Shown in pieces: positions 35,792-45,307 of a DNA stretch of 64,000 bases (the first letter of the stretch is position 1; each line of letters opens with the position of its first letter). The stretch lies in the NCBI GenBank assembly GCA_013359255.1, contig JABWCF010000003.1, positions 1 to 64,000 of the forward strand. The letters are read 5' to 3'. Under the pieces are notes generated by a model, which had not been told where the DNA came from, ran no database searches, and worked only from the letters and a program-made list of their open reading frames with translations. The DNA comes from Flavobacteriales bacterium (GTDB lineage: Bacteria > Bacteroidota > Bacteroidia > Flavobacteriales_E > Vicingaceae). The position numbers were made by a program, and so were the translations under genes.

Positions 35792-36736
35792 TTGAAAAAT
35801 AAATTGAAAATAAAATTCATTTTGTGCTGCCTTGTAGCCTTACAAAGCAACTCTATGATAGCACAACAAGACCCCCACTATTCGCAGTATATGTTTAACC
35901 CTCTTGGTGTGAATGCCGGTTACACAGGAAGCAGAGAAGCATTGAGTTTAGTAATGTTGCACAGAAGTCAATGGGTGGGCTTTGACGGAGCCCCAAGCAC
36001 TCAAACATTAGCACTACACTCACCTATGAAAAACAAAAACATGGGCTTAGGTTTAATACTAATGAATGATGTGGTAGGTCCTCATTCTACCATTAGTGCA
36101 GCTGCATCTTATGCCTATAGAATAAAATTAGGAGCAGGGAAACTTGCCTTTGGCTTAAAAGCAGGAGTTCAAAACCACCAAATTAAGTGGGATAAAATAG
36201 AATATAAAAATACAAGCGACAATATTCCTGCTTACGGAGTAAATTCGTTAACGGTTCCAAATTTTGATTTTGGAATATATTATAACACCAATTCCTTTTA
36301 TGCCGGATTTGAAATTCAACACTTGAATGCACCGGAATTATATTTTTCCGACTCTTCTGCCACCAACGATTCTGGTGGGGTTGCACGTCTCTTTAGGCAC
36401 GGCACTTTTATTATGGGAAAAGCCTTTCGTATAAGCGAAAGTATCGTTTTTAAACCCTCATTTATTTTGCGTGGAGCAGGAAAAATGGAAGGAATTGGCG
36501 ACTTAAACCTCTGCTTTCTTTTTCACAATAAATTATGGGCTGGTGTATTTTTCCGTTCTAAATACGGACCAGGACTTATGCTTGAATACAACATTACTCC
36601 GCAGTTTAGACTAGGCTATGCATACGATTTAAATACGAATGGATTGGCTAACACTAATAGTGGTTCGCATGAAATATTTATTGGATACGACTTTAATGTA
36701 TTTAAATCAAAAGTAACATCACCACGCTATTTTTAA
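35792..36736 (+). CDS. PorP/SprF-family T9SS outer-membrane barrel
   Basis: A 314-residue outer-membrane beta-barrel of the PorP/SprF family, starting at TTG 35792 with a signal peptide ending in MIAQQ. The family mark is plain: QQDPHYSQYMFNPLGVNAGY, RSQWVGFDGAPSTQTL, NMGLGLILMNDVVGPHS and the C-terminal GSHEIFIGYDF strand. In Flavobacterium, SprF-like proteins sit next to the gene of a large type B adhesin and are needed for its export, so this one probably serves the type B cargo encoded just upstream. The PorE-like protein follows after 9 bases. Confidence 0.93.
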   Translation: MKNKLKIKFILCCLVALQSNSMIAQQDPHYSQYMFNPLGVNAGYTGSREALSLVMLHRSQWVGFDGAPSTQTLALHSPMKNKNMGLGLILMNDVVGPHSTISAAASYAYRIKLGAGKLAFGLKAGVQNHQIKWDKIEYKNTSDNIPAYGVNSLTVPNFDFGIYYNTNSFYAGFEIQHLNAPELYFSDSSATNDSGGVARLFRHGTFIMGKAFRISESIVFKPSFILRGAGKMEGIGDLNLCFLFHNKLWAGVFFRSKYGPGLMLEYNITPQFRLGYAYDLNTNGLANTNSGSHEIFIGYDFNVFKSKVTSPRYF

Positions 36737-36745
36737 AAAGATTAA

Positions 36746-39055
36746 ATGAACAGAACACAAATTATACTTCTCTTTTTTCTGTTAGGTTTATTCTCTTTTA
36801 ACCTTTCTGCTTCGGCTCAAATGAGTCGTGCCAACACTCTTTATACCCAAGGCAGATATACAGATGCCGCCAAAGTATTTGAAAAGATTGTAAAAAAAGA
36901 AAGTACAAACTACGAAGCCATTTCAAAACTTGCCAGTTGTTACCGCATTTTAAAAGATTATGCAAAAGCTGAAGAATATTATGCAAAAGCAGTAACACTG
37001 CCCAATGCAGATGCAGAGCAACATTTATTGTACGGTCAGGCATTAAAAAACAATAAAAAATTTGCAGAAGCAAAAGAACAGTTTGATTTATATGTACAAA
37101 AAAAACCCTCCTCACTGTTAGGTAAATTGCTGTTACAATCCATCAACGATGTAAAAACATGGGAAAGCGAACCGGCATGGTTTACAGTATCTAGACAAGA
37201 TGATTTAAATTCCGAATTAGCAGATTTCTCACCAACGGTTATAAATAATTACGTTGTTTTTACAACAGAAAGGGAAGAAGATTACGTAAACGAGAACCAA
37301 AACGGAGCAAACAATAAACCTTATTTGACACTTTTTTCTGCCAAGGCCAACGATAATGATTTTCGTTCTTTTTCTAAACCCAAAAGATTTGCCTCATCAC
37401 TCAAATCGCCTTATCATGATGGACCAGCAAGTTTTTCTAAAGCAAGCAATGTGCTTTATTTCAGCCGTTCGGCAAGAGAATTAAAAGGAAATAAAGAAAA
37501 CAAAATAAAAATTTATTACGCAAACAATACCGGCAAGTCCTGGACAAAATCATATCCTTTTCCGTACAACAGCAACGAATATAATACAGCACATCCCGCC
37601 ATTTCAGAAGATGGAAAACTATTATTTTTTGCTTCAGATATGCCCGGAGGACTGGGAGGAATGGATATTTATATGTGCCGTTGGGAAAACAATCAGTGGA
37701 CAAAACCTCAAAATTTAGGCAATGGTGTAAACTCCTCACAAGATGAAGTATTTCCTTCTTTCAGAAACGGAGAACTTTATTTTTCTTCGAACGGTTTACC
37801 CGGTTATGGAGGCCTTGATATATTTGTGTCAAAACTAAATGACAATTTTGAATCATCAGTAAACTTTCGCACTCCATTAAACTCAAATACTGATGATTTT
37901 GGAATTTGCTGGATTGACGATAAAAATGGTTTCTTTTCTTCCGACAGAAGTGGAGGATTAGGGGGCGATGATATTTATCGTTTTAACTTTTTGGGCATAA
38001 AAACTGTTGAAAAAACAAGTATGCAGGGATTGCTGGAATATCAGCAACTACCCATAAGTGGAATGACAGTAAAATTATTAGACGAAAACGATAATGTACT
38101 TCAGGTTACTAAAACTGATAATTCCGGAAAATTTACTTTCGATAAACTAAATGCCGACCAAAAATACATGGTGTTGGTGGACACTAAAGACGAAGGAGTG
38201 CTTACCAATGGTAAAGTGTACCTGACTAATAAAAACGGAGAAAAAGTATTACTCGCAAACAAAATAAAAAGCGGAGTATTTACATTTCAAGCACTACCTG
38301 CCGATAGATATGCTCAAATGCCTATTCTTCAGGAAAAAGATGAGAGTTTATTTACCATAGGTCTTTACGGACAAGTTTACCAACAACTGCCCGGAGATTT
38401 TAACAAGCAAATGGAATTATACGTTGTAGATGATGACGGAAAAATTGTAGCCACCACAAGAACTGACAAAGACGGCAAATTTTATTTCCCTAAATTGTCG
38501 CCCGATGCAAAATACTTTTTTAGAACCGAAGAGGAAGATGGCAGTTTAAAAATTGTGATGCTTACCGAAAATGGAGAAATTTTAGAATCTACTTCTAAAA
38601 AAGGAAAAGATTACGTTTACGTTAGGTTAGACCCCGATAAAAAAAGCATTACACTCCTTAATGAAGAAGATGTGGTGATTAGAATTAAAGTAAACGAAAA
38701 CTTTATCATATCAAATATTTATTACGATTACGATAAAGCCGATATAAACCCCGCTGCGGCAAAAGAACTAGATAAACTGGTAACCATCTTGAAAAAAAAT
38801 AAACATATTGCCGTTGAACTTAGTTCGCACACCGACTCTAGAGCCTCTGATGATTATAACCTTAAATTATCACAAAAAAGGGCTGATGCCGCTGCCGAAT
38901 ATATAATTTCGAAAGGAATTGAAAAGAAAAGAATTTTTGGAAAAGGCTACGGAGAAACTCGCCTGATGAACAAATGCAGTAACGGAATAGAATGCACTGA
39001 AGAAGAACATGGCAAAAACAGAAGAACCGAATTTAAAGTTATTGCCCTGCAATAA
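36746..39055 (+). CDS. PorE-like OmpA protein (TPR, PD40 propeller, regulatory-like domains, OmpA)
   Basis: A 769-residue envelope protein with signal peptide. Parts in order: TPR at about 25-130 (ANTLYTQGRYTDAAKVFEK), WD40/PD40 propeller at about 150-415 (SEDGKLLFFASDMPGGLGGM, LYFSSNGLPGYGGLDIF, NGFFSSDRSGGLGGDDIY), two carboxypeptidase-regulatory-like domains at about 422-500 and 540-615 (ISGMTVKLLDENDNVL, TDKDGKFYFPKL), and an OmpA domain from about 650. The OmpA domain keeps the Asp and Arg for peptidoglycan binding (SSHTDSRASDDYN, SQKRADAAAEY). This is the architecture of Porphyromonas PorE, which anchors the T9SS to the wall. Next to PorP/SprF it fits a tailored copy for this cargo unit. 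Confidence 0.88.
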   Translation: MNRTQIILLFFLLGLFSFNLSASAQMSRANTLYTQGRYTDAAKVFEKIVKKESTNYEAISKLASCYRILKDYAKAEEYYAKAVTLPNADAEQHLLYGQALKNNKKFAEAKEQFDLYVQKKPSSLLGKLLLQSINDVKTWESEPAWFTVSRQDDLNSELADFSPTVINNYVVFTTEREEDYVNENQNGANNKPYLTLFSAKANDNDFRSFSKPKRFASSLKSPYHDGPASFSKASNVLYFSRSARELKGNKENKIKIYYANNTGKSWTKSYPFPYNSNEYNTAHPAISEDGKLLFFASDMPGGLGGMDIYMCRWENNQWTKPQNLGNGVNSSQDEVFPSFRNGELYFSSNGLPGYGGLDIFVSKLNDNFESSVNFRTPLNSNTDDFGICWIDDKNGFFSSDRSGGLGGDDIYRFNFLGIKTVEKTSMQGLLEYQQLPISGMTVKLLDENDNVLQVTKTDNSGKFTFDKLNADQKYMVLVDTKDEGVLTNGKVYLTNKNGEKVLLANKIKSGVFTFQALPADRYAQMPILQEKDESLFTIGLYGQVYQQLPGDFNKQMELYVVDDDGKIVATTRTDKDGKFYFPKLSPDAKYFFRTEEEDGSLKIVMLTENGEILESTSKKGKDYVYVRLDPDKKSITLLNEEDVVIRIKVNENFIISNIYYDYDKADINPAAAKELDKLVTILKKNKHIAVELSSHTDSRASDDYNLKLSQKRADAAAEYIISKGIEKKRIFGKGYGETRLMNKCSNGIECTEEEHGKNRRTEFKVIALQ

Positions 39056-39059
39056 AAAG

Positions 39060-42000
39060 ATGTACTTTAAATATGCCGAAGCTTTCTTTCGCTTCGGCAT
39101 ATTTGTTTTCTTATTTTTCCTTTCTCCAGCCTATTTTACACAAAACCACTCTACCATCCACTTTAAGAAACTTGCCTTAAACGATGGGTTATCGCAAAGC
39201 TCTGTAAACTGTATAACGCAAGACCCCTTTGGATTTCTGTGGTTTGGAACACAAGACGGTTTAAACCAATACGATGGGTATTCCTTTAAAATTTTTCAGC
39301 ACGACTTAGCAAACAAACAATCTCTCTCAAACAATTTTATTCATTCTATTACAGCCACACACGATTCTTTTTTGCTTATAGGAACAGAGCGAGGACTTAA
39401 CTTATACAACCCATTTACCAATAGATTTACTTACTTTTTTGAAGATAAAAATTCAGGATTGAACCACAACAATATTTGGAGCGTATTAAAGACAACTAAA
39501 AACCAATACTGGATAGGTACCGAAAAAGGATTGCTTCAATTTAATTACACAGAAAAAAAATTTACAGAAATAATTCTCTCGCCTCTTACCGGAAAAAACT
39601 TAAAAATACGCTCGTTATTCGAAGATTCTAAAAACAGAATTTGGATTGCTACCGAAGGAAACGGAATATACTGCTACAACCCCACTTCTCAAGAAGTAAT
39701 TCATCTCTTTGCAAATACCAATAACAATGTGCTTAGAAATAACCATGTGTGGTGCGTAACCGAAACCGAAAAAAATACTTTTTGGATTGGCACCAACAGC
39801 GGGTTGGATATTTACTACGAAAACCTAAATAAAATTGAACATTTCAACGAATTGAAATTAAATCCGAATTCTTCGGAAAGCACTATAAAGTCATTATTCA
39901 ACGACCATAACGGAAACCTTTGGATAGGCACAAACGGAGCAGGAGTATTTAAGTATAATCTGAAATATAAAAACACGATCTCTTTTAAACACAACAACAC
40001 TCTATTGCATACCATAAGCAATAATGTTATTCTTTCTTTTTACAAAGATTTTACAGGCAGTGTGTGGATAGGTACAGAAGTTGGAATAAATAAATTCGAT
40101 ATCAATAAACAATTTTTTAATCTCTATCAGAAAAGGACCGATAACGAAAATAGTTTAAGCAACAATCTGATATGGTCCGTATTTAAAGATAAAAACATCA
40201 TTTATGTTGGTACAGATGAAGGGCTGGATAAAATAAACACCCTTACTAAAAAAATAACCAACCATAAAATCCCTCTAACCAATAAAAACCTTCAGGCGAA
40301 AAAAGGAATTTACAGCATTTACCGCGATAGTAAAAACATTTTATGGACAGGTACTGACATAGGTTTATATTTTTTCGATGAACAACAAGAAAAAATAATT
40401 CCATTTCATCTAACCCAAAAATTTACAGAGCTTACCCACAGAGTTTACTCCATTTACGAAGACCGTAATCATTTTTTGTGGATTGGCACAAAAGATGGTT
40501 TAATTCTCATTAATCCGGCAAGAAACCAACATTTTTTATATCAGCAATTAGAAAATACTGGATTAGGGCTAAGCGGCAACACCATACGTACTATTACAGA
40601 AGATAAAAAAGGGAACTTATGGTTGGGAATAGATAATGGAGGCTTATGCAAAGCCATCGTTCAAAATGCAGATTACTCCAAGGTTCAGTTTAAAGCATTC
40701 ACTCATCAGTTCGAAAATCCAAGCTCTATTTCAAATAACACCGTTTTATCTATTCATATCGACAAACAAGATATTTTATGGATAGGCACATTCGGGGGCG
40801 GTTTAAATAAATTCAATCCAACCACTGAAAAGTTTGAAAGCATTACCCAAAAAGACGGACTGGCCAATAACGTGGTATATGGAGTATTAGAAGATAAGGA
40901 GCAACAACTGTGGCTGAGTACCAACAGAGGCATTTGCCGCTATGATAAAAACAGCAAACACTTCCTGAATTTCGAACAAAACGATGGTTTGCAAAGCAAC
41001 GAATTTAATGTTGGGGCTTACTTTGCATCAAACGATGGCGAATTCTTTTTTGGAGGCATCAACGGCCTCAACTCTTTTTACCCTTCTGAAATACAAAAAA
41101 ATTTAATACCCCCTAAAATTAATATTACCGGATTTTATCTTTTTAATAACCCTATCACTGAAAATCATAAAATCATAAACGGCTCTTTTCTCAAAGAAGC
41201 TCAAATTAACCTAAATTACAAGCAAAATGTAATTAGTATTGAATATGCCGGCTTGCACTACTCCTATTCCGAAAAAAACAACTACCAATACAAATTAGAG
41301 GGGTTTGACGAAAATTGGATAAACGCAGGGACTGAACGAAAAGCCAATTTCACTAACCTTGATCCTGGCGAATATATTTTTATGGTAAGAGCCTGCAACA
41401 GCGATGGAATATGGAGCAAAGAAACCGCTCAGCTAAAAATTATTGTTACCCCTCCCATTTGGAAAACATGGTGGTTTAGAATTACAGGTATTTGCATTAT
41501 TCTTTTAACCATTTATGTAATATACAAAGTTCGCTTAAATGCCATTGAGGCACAAAAACTTGAATTAGAATGGCAAGTGCAACAACGTACAGCCGAAATA
41601 ATAAAGCAAAAAGAAAAAATAGAAGAGCAAAAAACATTACTAGAAGTAGAAAAAAATAAAGTAGAAAAACTTCTACTAAATATATTACCAGAAGATACCG
41701 TTGAAGAATTAAAATCAAAAGGAAAAGCAAGTGCCCGTAACTACCGTACCGTTTCGGTAATGTTTACCGATTTTAAAGGGTTTACAAAATTGGCCGAAAA
41801 ATTTCGCCCCAAAGAATTGCTTACTGAACTAGATAGTTATTTCATAAAGTTTGACGAAATCATTCAAAAATACAATATAGAGAAAATTAAAACCATGGGC
41901 GATTCCTACATGTGTGCTGGAGGAATACCCATTAGAAATAAAAGCAATCCTATTGACATTGTGCTAGCCGGCCTCGAAATTCAACGATACATACAAGAAA

Positions 42001-42953
42001 TAAAAAAAATAAAAGGAGAAAATGCCTGGAGTTTACGCATTGGTATTAACACCGGAGAACTAATTGCTGGTGTTGTAGGTATAAAAAGATTTGCCTACGA
42101 TATTTGGGGTGATACCGTAAATATTGCCAGCCGAATGGAATCTTCGGGCGAAGAAGATAAAGTAAATATATCGGGGGCCACCTACGAACACATAAAAGAT
42201 TTTTTTGTGTGCGAGTATCGAGGAAAAGTAAAGGCTAAAAACAAAGGTTTTATTGATATGTACTTTGTAAACTCAATAAAGCCAGAACTTTCTGTTAGCG
42301 GAGAAGGTATAGAGCCAAACGAAAACTTCTGGAAGTACGTAAATCTTATTCTTTACAGTAGCATAAATTATAAAAAAGCCGAAAAATTTATTCTAAAAAT
42401 GCTAGAAGAAAAACTGCCCACCAATCTTCATTATCACAGTATATCCCATACAAAAGACGTCTGCCAGGCCATTGAACGCATTGCACTCATGGAGGGAGTA
42501 GTAGGCGAAGAGTTATTCTTACTCAAAACAGCCGCACTTTATCATGATTCTGGTTTTGTGCAGCAATACGAAACAAACGAAGCTATTGGTGCCGATATGG
42601 CCAAAGACGCACTACACCAGTTCGGTTATACACAAGAACAAATAGAAATTGTACAACAACTTATTTTAGCCACCAAAGTACCACAACAACCCCAAAACCA
42701 CCTCGAACAAATTATTTGTGATGCCGATTTAGATTACCTCGGAAGAGACGATTTTCATTCCATAGCCGATAACTTAAAACTTGAATTGTTGGAACGAAAC
42801 AAAATTCAAAACGATAAACAATGGGACGAAATTCAAATTAAATTTTTAGAAGCCCACCATTATTTTACCCAATCTGCCATTCAATTAAGACAAGATAAAA
42901 AATTTAAAAACATTGAAGAAATTAAGAACCGACTTGCCAACTACACAAACTAA
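39060..42953 (+). CDS. Sensor propeller-adenylate cyclase-HD phosphohydrolase fusion protein
   Basis: A 1297-residue single-span membrane protein. ATG 39060, five bases after the PorE-like stop, starts the signal peptide; the frame extends upstream inside the previous gene, which I reject. Residues about 30-690 are two-component-regulator propeller blades (GFLWFGTQDGLNQYDGYSF and repeats of LWIGT). A Y_Y_Y domain (about 735-795), a membrane helix (about 805-824) and a coiled coil (about 830-880) follow. The class III cyclase domain is at about 895-1075, with metal Asp904 and Asp948, ATP-selecting Lys944 and Asp1014, and transition-state Asn1021 and Arg1025, all intact. The C-terminal HD domain (about 1120-1245) has H1130, H1162-D1163 and D1221. 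It probably senses a periplasmic ligand and makes cAMP; the role of the HD part is open. Confidence 0.9.
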   Translation: MYFKYAEAFFRFGIFVFLFFLSPAYFTQNHSTIHFKKLALNDGLSQSSVNCITQDPFGFLWFGTQDGLNQYDGYSFKIFQHDLANKQSLSNNFIHSITATHDSFLLIGTERGLNLYNPFTNRFTYFFEDKNSGLNHNNIWSVLKTTKNQYWIGTEKGLLQFNYTEKKFTEIILSPLTGKNLKIRSLFEDSKNRIWIATEGNGIYCYNPTSQEVIHLFANTNNNVLRNNHVWCVTETEKNTFWIGTNSGLDIYYENLNKIEHFNELKLNPNSSESTIKSLFNDHNGNLWIGTNGAGVFKYNLKYKNTISFKHNNTLLHTISNNVILSFYKDFTGSVWIGTEVGINKFDINKQFFNLYQKRTDNENSLSNNLIWSVFKDKNIIYVGTDEGLDKINTLTKKITNHKIPLTNKNLQAKKGIYSIYRDSKNILWTGTDIGLYFFDEQQEKIIPFHLTQKFTELTHRVYSIYEDRNHFLWIGTKDGLILINPARNQHFLYQQLENTGLGLSGNTIRTITEDKKGNLWLGIDNGGLCKAIVQNADYSKVQFKAFTHQFENPSSISNNTVLSIHIDKQDILWIGTFGGGLNKFNPTTEKFESITQKDGLANNVVYGVLEDKEQQLWLSTNRGICRYDKNSKHFLNFEQNDGLQSNEFNVGAYFASNDGEFFFGGINGLNSFYPSEIQKNLIPPKINITGFYLFNNPITENHKIINGSFLKEAQINLNYKQNVISIEYAGLHYSYSEKNNYQYKLEGFDENWINAGTERKANFTNLDPGEYIFMVRACNSDGIWSKETAQLKIIVTPPIWKTWWFRITGICIILLTIYVIYKVRLNAIEAQKLELEWQVQQRTAEIIKQKEKIEEQKTLLEVEKNKVEKLLLNILPEDTVEELKSKGKASARNYRTVSVMFTDFKGFTKLAEKFRPKELLTELDSYFIKFDEIIQKYNIEKIKTMGDSYMCAGGIPIRNKSNPIDIVLAGLEIQRYIQEIKKIKGENAWSLRIGINTGELIAGVVGIKRFAYDIWGDTVNIASRMESSGEEDKVNISGATYEHIKDFFVCEYRGKVKAKNKGFIDMYFVNSIKPELSVSGEGIEPNENFWKYVNLILYSSINYKKAEKFILKMLEEKLPTNLHYHSISHTKDVCQAIERIALMEGVVGEELFLLKTAALYHDSGFVQQYETNEAIGADMAKDALHQFGYTQEQIEIVQQLILATKVPQQPQNHLEQIICDADLDYLGRDDFHSIADNLKLELLERNKIQNDKQWDEIQIKFLEAHHYFTQSAIQLRQDKKFKNIEEIKNRLANYTN
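39069..39104 (+). terminator. Strong hairpin inside the first codons of the cyclase gene
   Basis: A perfect 14-bp stem (left arm 39069-39082, right arm 39091-39104, eight-base loop), core GCCGAAGC/GCTTCGGC, followed by a T-rich tract (GTTTTCTTATTTTTCC). It begins 14 bases after the stop codon of the PorE-like gene, the place for an intrinsic terminator, yet it lies within the signal-peptide codons of the cyclase. It may end most transcripts of the T9SS unit or act as an attenuator for the cyclase. Confidence 0.65.
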
Positions 42954-42959
42954 TGTTAA

Positions 42960-43733
42960 ATGAAAATTGAACTCTCGGTAGTAATCATTACGTTCAACGA
43001 AGAAAAAAACATTGCGCGTTGCCTTCTTTCGGTAAAAGATATTGCTGATGACATTGTGGTAGTCGATTCTTTCTCTACCGATAAAACAAAAGAAATATGC
43101 CTACAACACGGAGCCCGATTTATAGAACATGCATTTAACGGGCATATAGAACAAAAAAACTGGGCCATTACACAAGCCCAATTCCCCTTCATCCTTTCTC
43201 TTGATGCTGATGAAGCTCTAGACGATACACTGAAACAAGAAATTGCTTCAATAAAAAACCATTGGGAATTTGATGGTTACAAGATGAATCGCCTAACCAA
43301 CTATTGCGGACAGTGGATTAAACACTGTGGCTGGTATCCTGATACAAAATTAAGGTTGTGGGACAGCCGAAAAGGCAGATGGCAAGGAATTAATCCACAC
43401 GACCGTTACGAATTAAATGAAAACGCTAACATAAAACATCTTAAAGGAAATATTTTACATTACTCGTATTACACCATAGAGGAACATTACAAGCAATTAG
43501 AGTACTTTAGTTCTATTTCGGCAAAAGCCATGCATGGGCTTCAAAAAAATAGCAGTTTACTACACCTACTATTTAAACCCCTTGCCAAATTCATTAAAGC
43601 ATACCTTATTAAAAGAGGTTTCCTAGACGGAAAAAACGGATTTATTATTTCTAAATTGATGGCTTATGAAACCTTTTTAAAATATAAAAAACTCTTACAC
43701 ATTCAAAAATCATCGTCTAGCTCTGCGGGATAA
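42960..43733 (+). CDS. Family 2 glycosyltransferase, LPS-core type
   Basis: A 257-residue GT-A enzyme. The N-terminus VVIITFNEEKNIARCL, the VVDSFSTDKT loop, the metal-binding LSLDADEALDD, and the later YKMNRLTNYCGQWIKHCGWYPD segment are those of the WaaE/KdtX-like glycosyltransferases that add a sugar to the LPS inner core. The acceptor is not known here. It begins 6 bases after the cyclase gene and may be in its operon. Its 3' end overlaps the convergent O-antigen ligase-like gene by 31 bases. It acts at the cytoplasmic face of the inner membrane. Confidence 0.88.
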   Translation: MKIELSVVIITFNEEKNIARCLLSVKDIADDIVVVDSFSTDKTKEICLQHGARFIEHAFNGHIEQKNWAITQAQFPFILSLDADEALDDTLKQEIASIKNHWEFDGYKMNRLTNYCGQWIKHCGWYPDTKLRLWDSRKGRWQGINPHDRYELNENANIKHLKGNILHYSYYTIEEHYKQLEYFSSISAKAMHGLQKNSSLLHLLFKPLAKFIKAYLIKRGFLDGKNGFIISKLMAYETFLKYKKLLHIQKSSSSSAG

Positions 43734-45283
43734 AGCCAGCATAATATGCTATGCATAAAAATATAAAAAGTAACTCCAGCCTGTGATTCTAAGGTATCTT
43801 CTGTAATAAAAGATGCCACCACTACCACAAAAAAACCTAAATAAATAAAACGATTATATAACTTCAATTTATACAAAGGATAAAACAAAGCTGCTATAAA
43901 TACCAGTATTCCAAATACTCCAAAGGTTATAGCAAAAGTGATGAACTGATTGTGTGCTCTTAGACGAAACTCCGGCTTAAGAATAGAATTTTCTTTTTCA
44001 TACATTTTCTGAAATTCGTTTTGTACATCTCCTGTTCCAACACCTAACAAAAAATTTTCTTTTACAATTTTAAAACCTGTTTTCCAGTATATCCATCGCA
44101 TTACTATAGAATGCCCATTATAATCCCTGCTATGTAAATAATTATCTATTTCCCAAACAATTTGATGTAATCGGGTTTTAATAGCAGACTGATGCATATA
44201 ATTTACGTTGGCCATTCCATTTTCAATGGCCTTTATTTCGCCATTACTCAATGAGGCCACTCCCTCTGCATCTTTGTTTAATCCTTTTGATGTTAGAAAA
44301 CGTAGAAGTGTATTTTTAATTTGCTGATTACTTAAGTCTAATTCATTATACTTAATTTGACTACGATTATTCCAACTCTCCTCTAGTTCTTTCCATGCAA
44401 TATTTCTGTATATCAAATAACCGTTTTCTATCGCGTTTTTATGATGACCTGTTAAATCTTGGTAATACGCTTCGCCTCCTTTTGTACGTGTTAAGAGAGT
44501 GGTGTGTTTGGGCATATTAATTTTATGATAGTCGGTTATTGTAATATACATAAATCCAAATGGTATAGCTAATAGAAGAAAAAGAATAAGCAATGTTTTC
44601 CATTGAGGTGTTTTGTATTTTGTAAAAATTTTCTTTAAAAGATAAATGCCTAAAAAAATAAATAATACGCTTAAACCCGTTATAAAGCCCATGCTTAGCA
44701 TAAAAAAACACATCCAAAAAATTGCGATGGCAATAAAAATTTTAAATATTCTGTTTTCGGTTTTATAAAAATATATTAAAGCAATAATAGTCACTACCAT
44801 AATAAGCCCAAATCGAATATGAGAAATGAAAACAGAAATTTCTCTTTTATCTATTATCTCGTATCCAAACAAGCCAAGGTAACGAGTTAAACCTATTAAA
44901 GTGGATAATATTACAGAAAGTGAAAGAATGTAAAATATCCATTTAAATTGATTTTTTGTAAGCGGGCGAAACGAAGAGAGAACAAATGGCAATAAAAACA
45001 AAGGCATCTTTACCCGAATGTCGTTTATGGCATATTTAAAATCTGAAGTATATAGGAGCCCTACTAAGTGCAACAGAAAAAGTAAACTTACGGCTACTGC
45101 CGTAGTATTATTAAAATAATTAATCAGCAACTGTTTATAATTTCCCAATAAAATCCACGAAAGAAAAATAATCATTTGCCCCACACTCATTAAAAATTTA
45201 GACAGAGGGAGACCTATGGCTACAAGAATTAATCCGAGATATAAAATATTCTCAGGCTTTAAAATATTTTTTTGAGATAACAT
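43703..45283 (-). CDS. O-antigen ligase/polymerase-family membrane protein
   Basis: A 526-residue protein with about eleven membrane helices and one large periplasmic loop (about 240-400), the layout of the Wzy/WaaL family. The loop before the last helices contains LLGVGTGDVQNEFQKMYE and RAHNQFITFAITFG, matching the Wzy_C signature (GVGxGxxxxxF ... HNxFL) seen in ligases that join polysaccharide to lipid A-core. Whether it acts as ligase, polymerase or glycoprotein oligosaccharyltransferase cannot be told from sequence. It is the last gene of the minus-strand group running from 50.6 kb and overlaps the glycosyltransferase gene tail to tail. Confidence 0.82.
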   Translation of the reverse strand: MLSQKNILKPENILYLGLILVAIGLPLSKFLMSVGQMIIFLSWILLGNYKQLLINYFNNTTAVAVSLLFLLHLVGLLYTSDFKYAINDIRVKMPLFLLPFVLSSFRPLTKNQFKWIFYILSLSVILSTLIGLTRYLGLFGYEIIDKREISVFISHIRFGLIMVVTIIALIYFYKTENRIFKIFIAIAIFWMCFFMLSMGFITGLSVLFIFLGIYLLKKIFTKYKTPQWKTLLILFLLLAIPFGFMYITITDYHKINMPKHTTLLTRTKGGEAYYQDLTGHHKNAIENGYLIYRNIAWKELEESWNNRSQIKYNELDLSNQQIKNTLLRFLTSKGLNKDAEGVASLSNGEIKAIENGMANVNYMHQSAIKTRLHQIVWEIDNYLHSRDYNGHSIVMRWIYWKTGFKIVKENFLLGVGTGDVQNEFQKMYEKENSILKPEFRLRAHNQFITFAITFGVFGILVFIAALFYPLYKLKLYNRFIYLGFFVVVVASFITEDTLESQAGVTFYIFMHSILCWLYPAELDDDF

Positions 45284-45307
45284 TAAATAGCCTTTACTAA
45301 TGGAAAA

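Noticed and set aside
43703-43733. 31-bp convergent overlap of glycosyltransferase and ligase genes as a regulatory antisense region
   Set aside because: Both C-termini are normal and tail-to-tail overlaps of this size are common; nothing further supports regulation.
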